A DNA stretch of 37,856 nucleotides from Sphingomonas sp. Ant H11 (GCF_000797515.1 NZ_JSBN01000098.1:165-38020), one strand, 5' to 3'. Positions 23,919 through 35,544 are shown, counted from the stretch's first letter. Program-made: numbers and translations. The notes: generated by a model not told the origin, from the sequence alone.

Positions 23919-25880
23919 TCAGGACGCCCGCCGCCGATTGAACGAGAAACCGACGAATATCGCGGCGGCCATCGCAAACTGAGTCAGGATCGACTGCCAA
24001 GTCGGGAAGATGCCGAGCATCGAAAGGCGCGGCGCTGCCGCCAACGGCGCGATGTCGATGATCCCCGCCTCCTGAAGCGCCGCGACGCCCTTCCCGGCCA
24101 GGACAACCGTCAGCCCCGCCATCAACCACGAGCTGTAGGAGAAGAATTGGGCGATCGGCAACTGGCGGCTGTAGCGCAGCATGGCCCAGGCGATCACGCC
24201 TAGCAGCAATACCGCCGCGCCGGCACCCGCGAGCAACGCACCGCCATTACCCTGCGCCCAGAGCGCCGCGTAGAACAGGATCGTCTCGAACACCTCCCGG
24301 TATACGACCACGAAGGCGAGTCCGCACAAGACCCAAGCCGACCGACCGGATAGGGCATGCGCCATCTTGTCCCGGATGTAGCGTTGCCATTGATCGGCTT
24401 GCGCCTTGCCGTGCATCCAGATTCCGACCGACAGCAGCACCACGGCAGCGAACAGCGAGCCGAACCCTTCGGTCAGCTCGCGGCTCGCACCACTGATGCC
24501 GATCGCATAGGTAGCGACGAACCAGGTGAGCAGCCCTGCCGCGAGTGCGCCGGCCCAACCGCCATGGACATAGGGAAGAACCTCGGTGCGCTCAGCCTTT
24601 CGGAGAAAGGCGATCATGGCGACAATGATGAGCAGGGCTTCCAGCCCCTCGCGCAGCAGGATCGTGAACGCTCCCACAAACGTCGAGGCATTGCTGGACG
24701 CGCTTGGCGCCAAAGCCGCTTCGGCGTCGTCAAACAAGCCGTTCAGGACGAGCACACGATTCGCGAGATCCTCCACCGAAACACCCTGATCGATGGCGGC
24801 GCGATATTCGCCCATCTCACCCTCGATCCGGCTCAGCAATGTAGCGTCGCGTGCGCCTAGGGTGGGCTCGACCGGTTCGAACCCGTCGAGATAAGCGGAG
24901 AGTGCAATCTCTTTGGCGGCGCGACGATCCCCTTTGCGGAAGGCGTCGAGGCTGGCGGCGAGCTTTCCCCGAACCAGCGCCAGCGAAGCCGGGGCCTGCG
25001 CGACCTCCGCTTCCGGGTGTCGGCGCAGATAGGCCATCACCGCCAGCGCCGGCCGTTCGCCGATGCTCGACGCAAGCGCCGCCGGGGTGAGCGACACCAA
25101 AGTCTTGAGGTCAGGTATGCGCTGCCGAAGCGCCGAATCCGTCTTCCACAGGCGTTCGCCTTCGCGTGCCTGCGCATCGGTAAAGGCAAAGCTCCCGGCC
25201 CGCAGCGCGAGCGCCCAGCGATCTTCGCTTGGGAGATCGGCGAAGCTCTGCATGGCGGTCCCGTCAATGCCCTGGCCGATGACCTGATACAGCGCGAATA
25301 TGCTTCGCTGGCGGGCGCGGGTCAGATCGGTGAAGGCGATCGGCGGGGTGCTGAGCTTGGCGGCATTCGGGCCATGCCCATCACCGGTCGCGCCGTGGCA
25401 CACGGCGCAGGTCGTCTGGAACAATCCCTCGCCCCGTGGGAAGCTCGGCGGCGTGGCGGGGGCGAGCGGGACGGGATAGGCCTGGAGAAGGTCTGCCGCC
25501 AGTCCGTGCGCCAGTGTCGCGACTTCTTCGGGCGATCCCTTGCGGCCGATAACGGCCTGGAGGCGCGCGGCCCCCGACATCAATGCCGCGCGCTGCGGCG
25601 TGGACGGCAAGGTCCTGAGCCGCGCCGTCACGGATGCCGCGAATTCCGTCATCTCGGCATATTCAGAAGCGCTTTTTATCCGGCCTTCATCGACAGCGCC
25701 GCCATAGTCCACGGCCATATAGTCGAGCAGCCGCCAGGCGGTTTGCACGTCGTTCGGGTCGGCGGCCGGTGCCGCGCTCAGCCCGGCCGGTGTCGTGACG
25801 AGCCAAAAAAGTGCGATAACCGAGGCGAGGACGCGCCGAGCCGTTGCCGCTGAGAATCGGCGAAAAGGGAGGTAGGACAT
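23919..25880 (-). CDS. pbrT: PbrT-like FTR1-family metal permease with cytochrome c domain
   Basis: A 653-residue protein. A signal peptide (to about 38) is followed by a periplasmic domain with one haem c motif CAVCH (158-162), then a C-terminal FTR1 permease with about seven membrane helices. The two REXXE motifs expected of FTR1 are present (REGLEALLIIVAM and REVFETILFYAAL). The same architecture is found in PbrT, the Pb(II) uptake protein of lead-resistance operons, and in some bacterial iron permeases. The start is ATG 25880, only 7 bp downstream of a predicted -10 element, implying a leaderless mRNA. It is cotranscribed with uppP. Iron uptake is the alternative function; the PbrR-type operator favours lead. 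Confidence 0.85.
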   Translation of the reverse strand: MSYLPFRRFSAATARRVLASVIALFWLVTTPAGLSAAPAADPNDVQTAWRLLDYMAVDYGGAVDEGRIKSASEYAEMTEFAASVTARLRTLPSTPQRAALMSGAARLQAVIGRKGSPEEVATLAHGLAADLLQAYPVPLAPATPPSFPRGEGLFQTTCAVCHGATGDGHGPNAAKLSTPPIAFTDLTRARQRSIFALYQVIGQGIDGTAMQSFADLPSEDRWALALRAGSFAFTDAQAREGERLWKTDSALRQRIPDLKTLVSLTPAALASSIGERPALAVMAYLRRHPEAEVAQAPASLALVRGKLAASLDAFRKGDRRAAKEIALSAYLDGFEPVEPTLGARDATLLSRIEGEMGEYRAAIDQGVSVEDLANRVLVLNGLFDDAEAALAPSASSNASTFVGAFTILLREGLEALLIIVAMIAFLRKAERTEVLPYVHGGWAGALAAGLLTWFVATYAIGISGASRELTEGFGSLFAAVVLLSVGIWMHGKAQADQWQRYIRDKMAHALSGRSAWVLCGLAFVVVYREVFETILFYAALWAQGNGGALLAGAGAAVLLLGVIAWAMLRYSRQLPIAQFFSYSSWLMAGLTVVLAGKGVAALQEAGIIDIAPLAAAPRLSMLGIFPTWQSILTQFAMAAAIFVGFSFNRRRAS

Positions 25881-25886
25881 CGTTAC

Positions 25887-25918
25887 GCCCTACAACCTCT
25901 AGTAGCTGTAGAAGCAAG
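25887..25918 (-). promoter_or_regulatory. PbrR-type MerR operator/promoter of pbrT
   Basis: On the minus strand the -35 TTGCTT (25917-25912), a 19-bp spacer containing the inverted repeat CTACAGCTACTAGAGGTTG, and the -10 TAGGGC. The long spacer is diagnostic of MerR-family activated promoters. It differs from the site before the CDF gene (27764-27795) at only a few positions. Six bases separate the -10 from the ATG, so transcription should begin at or beside the start codon. Confidence 0.8.
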
Positions 25919-25995
25919 AACTTTGCGAGCACGACGCAATAGCAATTATCGGGACGGTGTGATGCGCGTCATGGACGAGGATCGGTCGGCCCGGA

Positions 25996-27225
25996 TCAAT
26001 AATAGTCGACGAGCTGGATCTCGCGGACGGCACCGCCGTCGACCGTGAGCTTCACGCGTCTTCCGGCAGCTCCGAAGCGCCAGCGCCAGAGCGCCCCTCG
26101 CGTATAGGTGACATCGACCGGACGGCCGTCGACCGCAACGATCCGATCGCCGATCACCCAACCGTCGCGCGCCGCAGGACTTCCCGCCGCGACATGGACC
26201 ACAACGAGGGCGTTGGTGGAAGTCGCCAGGCCGAGGCCACTATGGTCCTCCAGCATGGCCGGTCGGCGGCTTGCCGCGAGCGCGTGAAGCCACAGCCGTC
26301 CGATCGTGAAGTCGAGCACCACGTCGAATTGGGCGAACAACGGCAGGCCGATATTGCCAACCGTGCTGCCGGAAAGCCAATCATCGACGGCGAGCGCGGG
26401 GATGACATCCACCCTGAGGCCTGCAACCTCCGTGCGATCCACCATGAACGAGGTTGCGAGACGCTTGCCGTCGACACCGCCGAGAATCGCGGTTGAACGT
26501 GGCTTACCGTCCAGCAAGCCGTGTCGATCAGTATAGTCGCGCGACAGTATCAGCGCTGTGCTGCTCCCGAGGTCGACCACGAGCGGTACGGGATCGAGCC
26601 CGCCGATCGACGCATAGTCCAGCAGCTCGCGATTGCTCCCGTGCCCCATCGGCGCGGAAGCCCAATCCGGTCCGCCTGCAAAGCGCTCGGCCAAGGCGTA
26701 GCGAGCATTCGCGAAATCCAGCGCCAGGCATCGACCGGCGAGCACGTCCTGACCCAGTATCAGATCGATCTGCCTCCCGAACGCGGCCGACGCCGTATCG
26801 AGATCGGCAGTATAGGCCAGCGCAAGGTAGCGCGCCTGCTTGCCGATCACGACATCGAGGTCGCGGACGATCCCCGCAGAGGCTCGTCCGCCCAATCCGC
26901 GAATCGTGCGCTTCTCGGCACCGTCCAGTCCCAGTCGCCTCGCGAGCGAAGCGCTGATGATCGAAGCGGCGCTGCCGCTGTCGAGAACAGCCGTGACCGA
27001 AATTCCGCCAACGTCCGCGCGCACCACCAGCGTATCGCCGGTTGCCATTTCGAAGCTGTCCCAATCGGCATCGGAAGGGAGCCCGCTCCACAATCCGCCC
27101 CGACGCGCCATCATGGCGAGCAAGCGGGACGGCGTGGCAGCCATCGCCAAGCCACTGCCGGACAGAAGGCCGGCGAGTATCGATCGTCGCTGCACCGTCG
27201 AGACGTCCGAATTGCGCTTCACCAC
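25996..27225 (-). CDS. Retropepsin-like aspartyl protease with C-terminal PDZ domain
   Basis: About 409 residues from GTG 27225. The N-terminus resembles a Tat or Sec signal (VQRRSILAGLLSGSGLAMAA). Two retropepsin-like half-domains follow: the first has the active-site motif VLDSGSAASIIS and a LILGQDVL strand, the second VVDLGSSTALILSRDY and GNIGLPLF. The second lobe has Asp-Leu-Gly instead of Asp-Ser/Thr-Gly. A PDZ-like domain is at the C-terminus (GSPAARDGWVIGDRIVAVDGRPV). The gene lies between pbrR- and pbrT-like genes on the same strand, 100 bp after pbrR. It is not a known part of pbr operons. An upstream ATG at 27321 gives a longer form with a low-complexity leader. Confidence 0.72.
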   Translation of the reverse strand: MVKRNSDVSTVQRRSILAGLLSGSGLAMAATPSRLLAMMARRGGLWSGLPSDADWDSFEMATGDTLVVRADVGGISVTAVLDSGSAASIISASLARRLGLDGAEKRTIRGLGGRASAGIVRDLDVVIGKQARYLALAYTADLDTASAAFGRQIDLILGQDVLAGRCLALDFANARYALAERFAGGPDWASAPMGHGSNRELLDYASIGGLDPVPLVVDLGSSTALILSRDYTDRHGLLDGKPRSTAILGGVDGKRLATSFMVDRTEVAGLRVDVIPALAVDDWLSGSTVGNIGLPLFAQFDVVLDFTIGRLWLHALAASRRPAMLEDHSGLGLATSTNALVVVHVAAGSPAARDGWVIGDRIVAVDGRPVDVTYTRGALWRWRFGAAGRRVKLTVDGGAVREIQLVDYY

Positions 27226-27326
27226 ATTACTCGGTTGGTCGCTGTCTATAATCGCAGCGCTCGGTCGGCGCCTACTTCCTCCAGCCGCTGGAGGATCAAG
27301 CCTTTTCGCGAGAGATGGCATGTTTG

Positions 27327-27722
27327 CTAGGCGGCCGGCCGGGCAATCGCCTGGATGACGCGGCAATCGGCGATCCGCTGGCGATCGCAATTCCGGCTCA
27401 TCGCCGCCAGTTCGTCGCGAAGGGCTGCGAGCTGTCCCAATCGTTCCTCGACTGCGGCGAGGTGGCGAGAGGCGATTGCCATGGCTTCCCCGCAATCGCG
27501 CCCAGGCTCGCTCGCGAGCGCAATGAGCGAGCGGATCTCCTCGATCGAGAAGCCCAACCTGCGGCCGTTGCGAACGAAGTTGAGCCGATCGACATCGCGA
27601 AGCGCATAGGTGCGCCGATTGGACTCGGTCCGCACCGGCCGGTCGAGCAACCCGATCTCCTCATAGAAGCGGATCGTCGTCACCTTGGTGGCGGTCGCGC
27701 GCGACAGCTCTCCGATCTTCAT
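27327..27722 (-). CDS. pbrR: PbrR/CadR/ZntR-type MerR regulator
   Basis: The 131-residue protein has a MerR helix-turn-helix (MKIGELSRATATKVTTIRFYEEIGLL) and a long dimerisation helix. Cys77 (in RDCGEA), Cys112 and Cys120 (NCDRQRIADC) match the three-Cys pattern of PbrR, CadR and ZntR, regulators of Pb, Cd and Zn resistance. The local pattern DCGE is the same as in PbrR. It is transcribed divergently from the CDF-czcCBA operon; an operator for this protein type lies in between. A second copy of the operator controls pbrT. Which of Pb, Cd or Zn is the main inducer cannot be settled from sequence. Confidence 0.87.
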   Translation of the reverse strand: MKIGELSRATATKVTTIRFYEEIGLLDRPVRTESNRRTYALRDVDRLNFVRNGRRLGFSIEEIRSLIALASEPGRDCGEAMAIASRHLAAVEERLGQLAALRDELAAMSRNCDRQRIADCRVIQAIARPAA

Positions 27723-27763
27723 GCCGTCCTCTTTCCTGACTATCGCGAACTGCTCGCATTTTG

Positions 27764-27795
27764 CTTGCTCCTACAGTGACTAGAGATTGTAGGGA
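27764..27795 (+). promoter_or_regulatory. PbrR-type MerR operator/promoter of the CDF-czcCBA operon
   Basis: -35 TTGCTC (27765-27770), a 19-bp spacer with CTACAGTGACTAGAGATTG, and -10 TAGGGA (27790-27795). The spacer shares CTACAG, ACTAGAG and TTG with the pbrT site. Six bases lie between the -10 and the ATG at 27802, exactly as at pbrT, so the mRNA is again predicted to be leaderless. Confidence 0.8.
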
Positions 27796-27801
27796 AGGCC
27801 G

Positions 27802-28434
27802 ATGACCGAATCCGCTTCCAGCTCCTGCGCCTGTCATGGCGACGAGAAACGCGCGCAGCACGACCCTGCCTATCGAAGCGCGCTCACCATCGTCGTCGTC
27901 CTCAACCTCGCCTTCGGCCTGTGCGAGCTGGTCGGCGGCTTCATCGCCGACAGCCAGGCCCTGAAGGCGGATTCGCTCGACTTCCTCGGAGATGGCTCGA
28001 TCAGCCTGTTGGGTCTGATGGCGCTCGCATGGTCTGCCCGCGCCCGCGCCGGGGTCGCACTCACCCAGGGGCTTTTCCTGGGCGGCCTGGGCCTGGGCGT
28101 CATCGGCTTCGCAATCTGGCGGGCGCTGCATGCGACCGTGCCGGAAGCGGAGCTGATGGGCGGGATCGGTGTGGTGGCACTTGCCGTCAACGTCACCGCG
28201 GCTTTGGTTCTCGCCCGTTTCCGCGAAGGCGACGCCAATGTGAAAGCCATCTGGCTGTTCAGCCGCAACGACGCCGTTGCGAACATCGCCGTGATCGTCG
28301 CGGCCGGGCTTGTCGCCTGGACCGGCAGCGCATGGCCCGACCTTTTGGTCGCCGGCGTGATTGCCCTCCTGTTTCTCCATTCTGCCTATGAGATCGTCCG
28401 CAATGCGCGGGGCGAACTCAGTCCCACCCTCTAA
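27802..28434 (+). CDS. CDF-family cation transporter (short form)
   Basis: This 210-residue protein has about six membrane segments and a Cys/His-containing N-terminus (SSCACHGDE). The CDF core is recognisable in ALKADSLDFLGDGSISLLGLMAL and LFSRNDAVANIAVIVAA, with Asp residues in helices 2 and 5 as expected for divalent-metal sites. Usual CDF proteins have about 300 residues with a cytoplasmic C-terminal domain; this one ends shortly after the sixth helix, like a distinct short clade found beside czc genes. It would move Zn, Cd, Co or Pb from the cytoplasm to the periplasm. It is the first gene of the operon and lies 12 bp before czcC. Confidence 0.87.
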   Translation: MTESASSSCACHGDEKRAQHDPAYRSALTIVVVLNLAFGLCELVGGFIADSQALKADSLDFLGDGSISLLGLMALAWSARARAGVALTQGLFLGGLGLGVIGFAIWRALHATVPEAELMGGIGVVALAVNVTAALVLARFREGDANVKAIWLFSRNDAVANIAVIVAAGLVAWTGSAWPDLLVAGVIALLFLHSAYEIVRNARGELSPTL

Positions 28435-28446
28435 GTCCCAGGTCCC

Positions 28447-29713
28447 ATGCCATCACGCTCGAACCCCTTGGCTTGCGCGCTCGTCGCGGTCGTCCTCGCC
28501 GCCGCATTCGGCGCCCCGGCTGCCCGTGCCCAGACGGCCGCACCCGCGAACGCCCCCGTCCTGACGCTCGCGGACGCTCTCGACCTCGCTGGTTCGGCCT
28601 CGCCCAATATCGACGCTGCCGATGCCGGCGTGCGTGCCGCGGGCGCGGCCCGCCGTGTCGCCGGTCTTCGGCCAAACCCGTCGCTGAGCGCGACATCGAG
28701 AATGTCGGTGGTTCGCGCGCTATAACGACATCGAAGCGCCCAAGCAGACCGTCTCGCTCGGCGTACCGGTCGAATTGGGCGGCAAGCGATCGGCCCGGAT
28801 CGCGGTTGCCGATGCCCAGGGCAATCGCGCGCAGATCGAGCGCGTCGCGGCCGGCGCGGACCTCCGGCTGGCCGTAACGCAAGCCTATGTGGAAGCCGTC
28901 GCCGCCGATCGGCGTCTGTCGACAGCACGGGACCAGGCGGCGATCGCGGCAGAGGCGCTTCGCGCGGCCCATGTTCGGGTTGTGGCTGGTCGCGCGTCGC
29001 CGCTTGAGGAGCAGCGCGCCGAAGTGCTGCGGATCAGCGCCGACGCGGCGGTGGACCGCGCTGTCCGTCTGGCTGACCTGGCACGGGTAAATCTCGGCCG
29101 CCGGATTGGCCGGCCCGTGACGGGCGCGCTCGACCAGTCCTGGTTCGACCGGGTCGACGGCTATGGGCCGGCCCGCCGCGATGCGAACAGCAATCTCACC
29201 GTTGCGACCGCGCGGGCCGACGAAAAAGCGGCAGAGGCGCAACTTCGCCTCGCACGCTCGCAACGCCTTCCCGATGTGACGTTGAGCGCCGGAATCCGGC
29301 GCCTGCCGATCAACAATGACGTGGCGGCGGTGTTTGGCGTGTCCGTACCGCTGCCGTTCTTCAACAGCGGTGCGTCTTCGGTCGCGCAGGCAAGCGCCGA
29401 ACGCGACAGAGTTGCGGCGCTCCGCCGCGCTGCCGAACTCGAAAATGAACAGGCAATCGGGCAAGCGCAGGCCGATGTCGCCAACGCCGCAGCGGCCGCT
29501 AGAACCGCCGCCGGGCCTTCCCTCGCCGCAGCGCAGGAGGCGGCGCGCATTGCCCGGATCGGCTATCGCGAAGGCAAGTTCGGCCAGCTCGATCTGCTCG
29601 AGGCGGAACGCACGCTGGCCGAAACCCGATCGGGCGCGATCGACGCACTTGCCGCTTTCCACAACGCCCAGGCCCAGCTCGACCGCCTGACCGCTTCCGC
29701 ACGCAAGGACTGA
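28447..29713 (+). CDS. czcC: CzcC-like outer-membrane efflux protein (two frameshifts)
   Basis: About 420 residues after repair: signal peptide (to about 28, ARAQ cleavage) and an outer-membrane efflux fold with segments such as QTVSLGVPVELGGKRSARIAVADAQ, GVSVPLPFFNSGASSVAQASAERDR and GYREGKFGQLDLLEAERTLAET. Two single-base losses, near 28690 and 28716, break the frame in the LSVDIENVGGS...RYNDIEAP region and produce a stop at 28723. The rest (from about 28727) is intact and well conserved. It starts at ATG 28447 and ends 4 bp before czcB. It forms the outer-membrane channel of the czc pump. Confidence 0.88.
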
Positions 29714-29717
29714 TCCG

Positions 29718-30878
29718 ATGACGTCATCCCGTTTCCGGGCGGTCCCGCCGCTCCTCCTCGCCGTGCTGCTCACCGGATGTGGCGGGCATGCCGCTAAGGA
29801 GGATAGCGGCGAAAAGACCGAGGCGGCCGGGGAAGCCAAGGGCGAGAGCGGCAAGAAGGCAGATACAGTCAAGCTGTCGGCCGACCAGATCAGAACGGCC
29901 GGAATCGAGATCGTGCATCCGACCGTCGGCGGGAATGGCGGCGCGATCGAGTTGCCGGCAACCGTCGAGGGCAGCCCGCAAGGTACGCAAATCGTGTCCG
30001 CCGCGATTGCCGGGCGGGTGGTGGCGCTCAACCGCAATCTTGGCGAGGCCGTCCGGCGCGGCGAGACGCTGGCGGTGATCGAGAGCCGCGAGGCAGCCTC
30101 GCTTAAGGGCGAGGTCGAGGCGGCGCGCGCACGTCTCGCGCTCGCGCAGTCGAATTATGCCCGCGAGCAGCGCCTCTATGCCGAGCGCGTGTCGCCCGAG
30201 CAGGATCTGATTGCGGCGCGCACCGCGGCGACGGAAGCGAGTATCGCGCTTCGCCTCGCGCGCCAGCAATTGGCCGCCACCGGCGGCGGCGGTGGATCAC
30301 TCAACCGCGTCGGCATCGTCGCGCCGATCTCCGGCCAGGTCATTGGCCGGAACGCCATGCTCGGCCAGACCGTGGCGGCCGATGCCGAACTGTTCCGCGT
30401 CGCCAATCTGTCGACCGTTTCCCTCTCGCTGTCGCTGTCACCGACGGACGCAAGCCGGGTGCGACCGGGCGCGGCTATCGCGGTGACGGCACCGGGGCGG
30501 ACGGCGCAGGCCCGCGTCACCTTCGTCTCGCCCGCGCTCGACCCGCAGACGCGGCTCGTTCCCGTCGTGGCGACCATCGACAATCGAGCCGGTGAGTGGC
30601 GGGTCGGCGAATCCGTGACCGCCGCGATCCAGCTCGCCGGCAACGGCGACACCAGCATCCGCGTGCCGCTGACGGCGATCCAGACGATTGACGGCAAATC
30701 CGTCGTGTTCGTCCGGACCGAGGACGGCTTCAGGGCAACGCCGGTGACGCTCGGCGCCCAGTCGGGCGACACGATCGTCGTGGTCTCGGCCCTGACCGGG
30801 CGCGAACAGGTTGCGTCGGCCAACAGCTTCACCCTCAAATCCGAACTCGGCAAGAGTGCGGGCGGGGACGAGGACTGA
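29718..30878 (+). CDS. czcB: CzcB-like periplasmic adaptor lipoprotein
   Basis: A 386-residue membrane-fusion protein with a lipoprotein signal (LLLAVLLTGCGG, lipobox Cys about 21) and a Lys/Glu-rich linker. A biotinyl-lipoyl-like domain and helical hairpin follow (IAGRVVALNRNLGEAVRRGETLAVIES; EVEAARARLALAQSNYAREQRLYAE), then a beta-barrel (RVGIVAPISGQVIGRNAMLGQTV). It has no additional metal-binding domains, unlike cusB in this window. It sits 4 bp after czcC and 3 bp before czcA. It couples the inner-membrane pump CzcA to CzcC. Confidence 0.92.
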   Translation: MTSSRFRAVPPLLLAVLLTGCGGHAAKEDSGEKTEAAGEAKGESGKKADTVKLSADQIRTAGIEIVHPTVGGNGGAIELPATVEGSPQGTQIVSAAIAGRVVALNRNLGEAVRRGETLAVIESREAASLKGEVEAARARLALAQSNYAREQRLYAERVSPEQDLIAARTAATEASIALRLARQQLAATGGGGGSLNRVGIVAPISGQVIGRNAMLGQTVAADAELFRVANLSTVSLSLSLSPTDASRVRPGAAIAVTAPGRTAQARVTFVSPALDPQTRLVPVVATIDNRAGEWRVGESVTAAIQLAGNGDTSIRVPLTAIQTIDGKSVVFVRTEDGFRATPVTLGAQSGDTIVVVSALTGREQVASANSFTLKSELGKSAGGDED

Positions 30879-30881
30879 GCC

Positions 30882-34273
<3,392 letters not shown>

Positions 34274-34346
34274 CAACCCGCCGTCGTGATCGGCGGCATG
34301 CCTTCAGCCAAGATAGGTGTGGAAACCGATCAGGAATTCATTCCGG

Positions 34347-34499
34347 TCAGGACTTGCCGAGAGCAGCGCGGATGGTCTTGAGCGCGTCTTCCAACTCCTG
34401 GGATCGGTATCCGCCCTCGTCCGCTTCGCAATCGAACAATCGTCCGTCATCGTCGCGGGTGAGCAGAAGGTTCAGCGCATCGAGCAAGTCGTCGTCCAT
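34347..34499 (-). CDS. Small acidic protein (50 aa), function unknown
   Basis: A short frame from ATG 34499 encodes MDDDLLDALNLLLTRDDDGR and continues through LFDCEADEGGY to IRAALGKS. It is acidic, has one Cys and no membrane segment. It is on the same strand as, and just beyond the terminator of, the DUF6915 gene. Codon use (third-position G/C) and the coherent acidic composition suggest a real plasmid-backbone gene. No function is recognised. The overlapping plus-strand frames look like shadows. Confidence 0.5.
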   Translation of the reverse strand: MDDDLLDALNLLLTRDDDGRLFDCEADEGGYRSQELEDALKTIRAALGKS

Positions 34500-34590
34500 C
34501 TTGTCTTCCTGACGCGACGTTGTCGCAAAAGGTCTTTGAGTCCGGACCTGTTGAACGGCGACGTGACGATTTCATACAATTCGAAAGACG

Positions 34591-34617
34591 GAAAGCCCAG
34601 CACGGGGCCGGGCTTTC
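34591..34617 (-). terminator. Terminator hairpin after the DUF6915 gene
   Basis: An 11-base stem (GAAAGCCCAGC with GCCGGGCTTTC, one mismatch) and a five-base loop. On the minus strand it starts 24 bp after the DUF6915 stop. A related hairpin sharing AAAGCCCGGC occurs at 35511-35532. Confidence 0.7.
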
Positions 34618-34641
34618 GAGTTTGAACTATGGGAGGTGAGA

Positions 34642-35007
34642 TCAGGCGGCGATCGCAAAAGGATCGACCAGCTTGTGAATCGGCTGGGCACGGCCCATCC
34701 AGGGCTCGGGCCGGATGCACCGCACCCAGTCGGCGAAGCTCGGCACGACGCCAAGATCCTCGATCACATGCTGTTCGCCGATCAGACGGACCGGGACGAT
34801 ACGGCCGGTCGACACGGTGATCGTCGCGCCGAAGAAGCGTTCGAGCATGAAGACGCCCTCGGCGTGATGGCGAAGTGCCCGGTGCCGAAAGTCGGCGGTG
34901 ATCAGCTTCGACGGCTCGTCGAACCACTGGTGGAGCGGCAGATAATCCTCGGGTTCGCCGCCCCATTTGCGCACCGAGGAAAGCGCGTGATGATAACAAT
35001 GTCCCAT
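34642..35007 (-). CDS. DUF6915-family plasmid protein
   Basis: A 121-residue protein starting MGHCYHHALSSVRKWGG and containing LPLHQWFDEPS, DFRHRALRHHAEGVFMLERFFG and SFADWVRCIRPEPWMGRAQ. I recognise this as the plasmid-associated DUF6915 pattern. It is His- and Trp-rich, soluble, with no signal peptide. ATG 35007 is chosen because GAGGAGG precedes it; an upstream ATG at 35022 overlaps the neighbour's stop. It lies 11 bp after the DUF6878 gene, so the two form one operon. The function is unknown, although such genes cluster with parB and conjugation genes. Confidence 0.75.
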   Translation of the reverse strand: MGHCYHHALSSVRKWGGEPEDYLPLHQWFDEPSKLITADFRHRALRHHAEGVFMLERFFGATITVSTGRIVPVRLIGEQHVIEDLGVVPSFADWVRCIRPEPWMGRAQPIHKLVDPFAIAA

Positions 35008-35018
35008 CGCGTGCCTCC

Positions 35019-35489
35019 TCAAATGTCGTAGCTGTGGTTTTCACACGTCTCGATCCGATAGTTGAAATCGAAGACGATGGTGCCCGCAGACACGTCGTAG
35101 ATGAATTCGCCATAAGCACCCTCATTATTCTCCCATCCGGCATGCTTCTCCTCGAGCAGGGCGAAGCAGAAGCTCTCGATGGCGTTGGCGAGCGGCTGAC
35201 TCAGGCGCGTGATTTCCTCCGAGCCGAATTCGGTCGAAGCGACCTCGACGCATGTCGCCGGCAGTTCGGCATCGGCGTCGCCGGCTTTCACCTCGATATT
35301 GTCGATCTGGCCGCTATCGCCATAGCCATTGAAACTGACGGTGACGCAGCTGATGCCGGCGTCACCGAGCGCTGCGAGCAGCACGGCCTTGTTGGCAGGA
35401 TGCAATTCAGCAGCGCGCTGCTCATAGGCTTGGTAGCGGGCCATGAAATCCTCCGGGTCGAACGCCGGAGCCGGGATTTCGTCGGTCAT
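35019..35489 (-). CDS. DUF6878-family plasmid protein
   Basis: A 156-residue acidic soluble protein from ATG 35489 with a very good ribosome-binding site (AAGGAGAT). Segments include FDPEDFMARYQAYEQRAAEL, ITVSFNGYGDSGQIDNIEV-like SCVTVSFNGYGDSGQIDNIEV, and a C-terminal HAGWENNEGAYGEFIYDV. The FNGYGDSGQI pattern is typical of DUF6878. A longer frame to 35570 would run through a hairpin and is unlikely. It is between parB and the DUF6915 gene, on the same strand. No function is established. Confidence 0.75.
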   Translation of the reverse strand: MTDEIPAPAFDPEDFMARYQAYEQRAAELHPANKAVLLAALGDAGISCVTVSFNGYGDSGQIDNIEVKAGDADAELPATCVEVASTEFGSEEITRLSQPLANAIESFCFALLEEKHAGWENNEGAYGEFIYDVSAGTIVFDFNYRIETCENHSYDI

Positions 35490-35513
35490 GATGGATCTCC
35501 TTGAAACGCGAAA

Positions 35514-35532
35514 GCCCGGCGCTGGGCCGGGC
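35514..35532 (-). terminator. Hairpin in the leader of the DUF6878 gene
   Basis: Stem GCCCGGC/GCCGGGC with a five-base loop, followed on the minus strand by TTTCGCGTTT. It is 24 bp upstream of the DUF6878 start and downstream of the main parB terminator. It could be a second terminator or an attenuator of the DUF6878-DUF6915 pair. Confidence 0.5.
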
Positions 35533-35544
35533 TCGATGGGGTTC

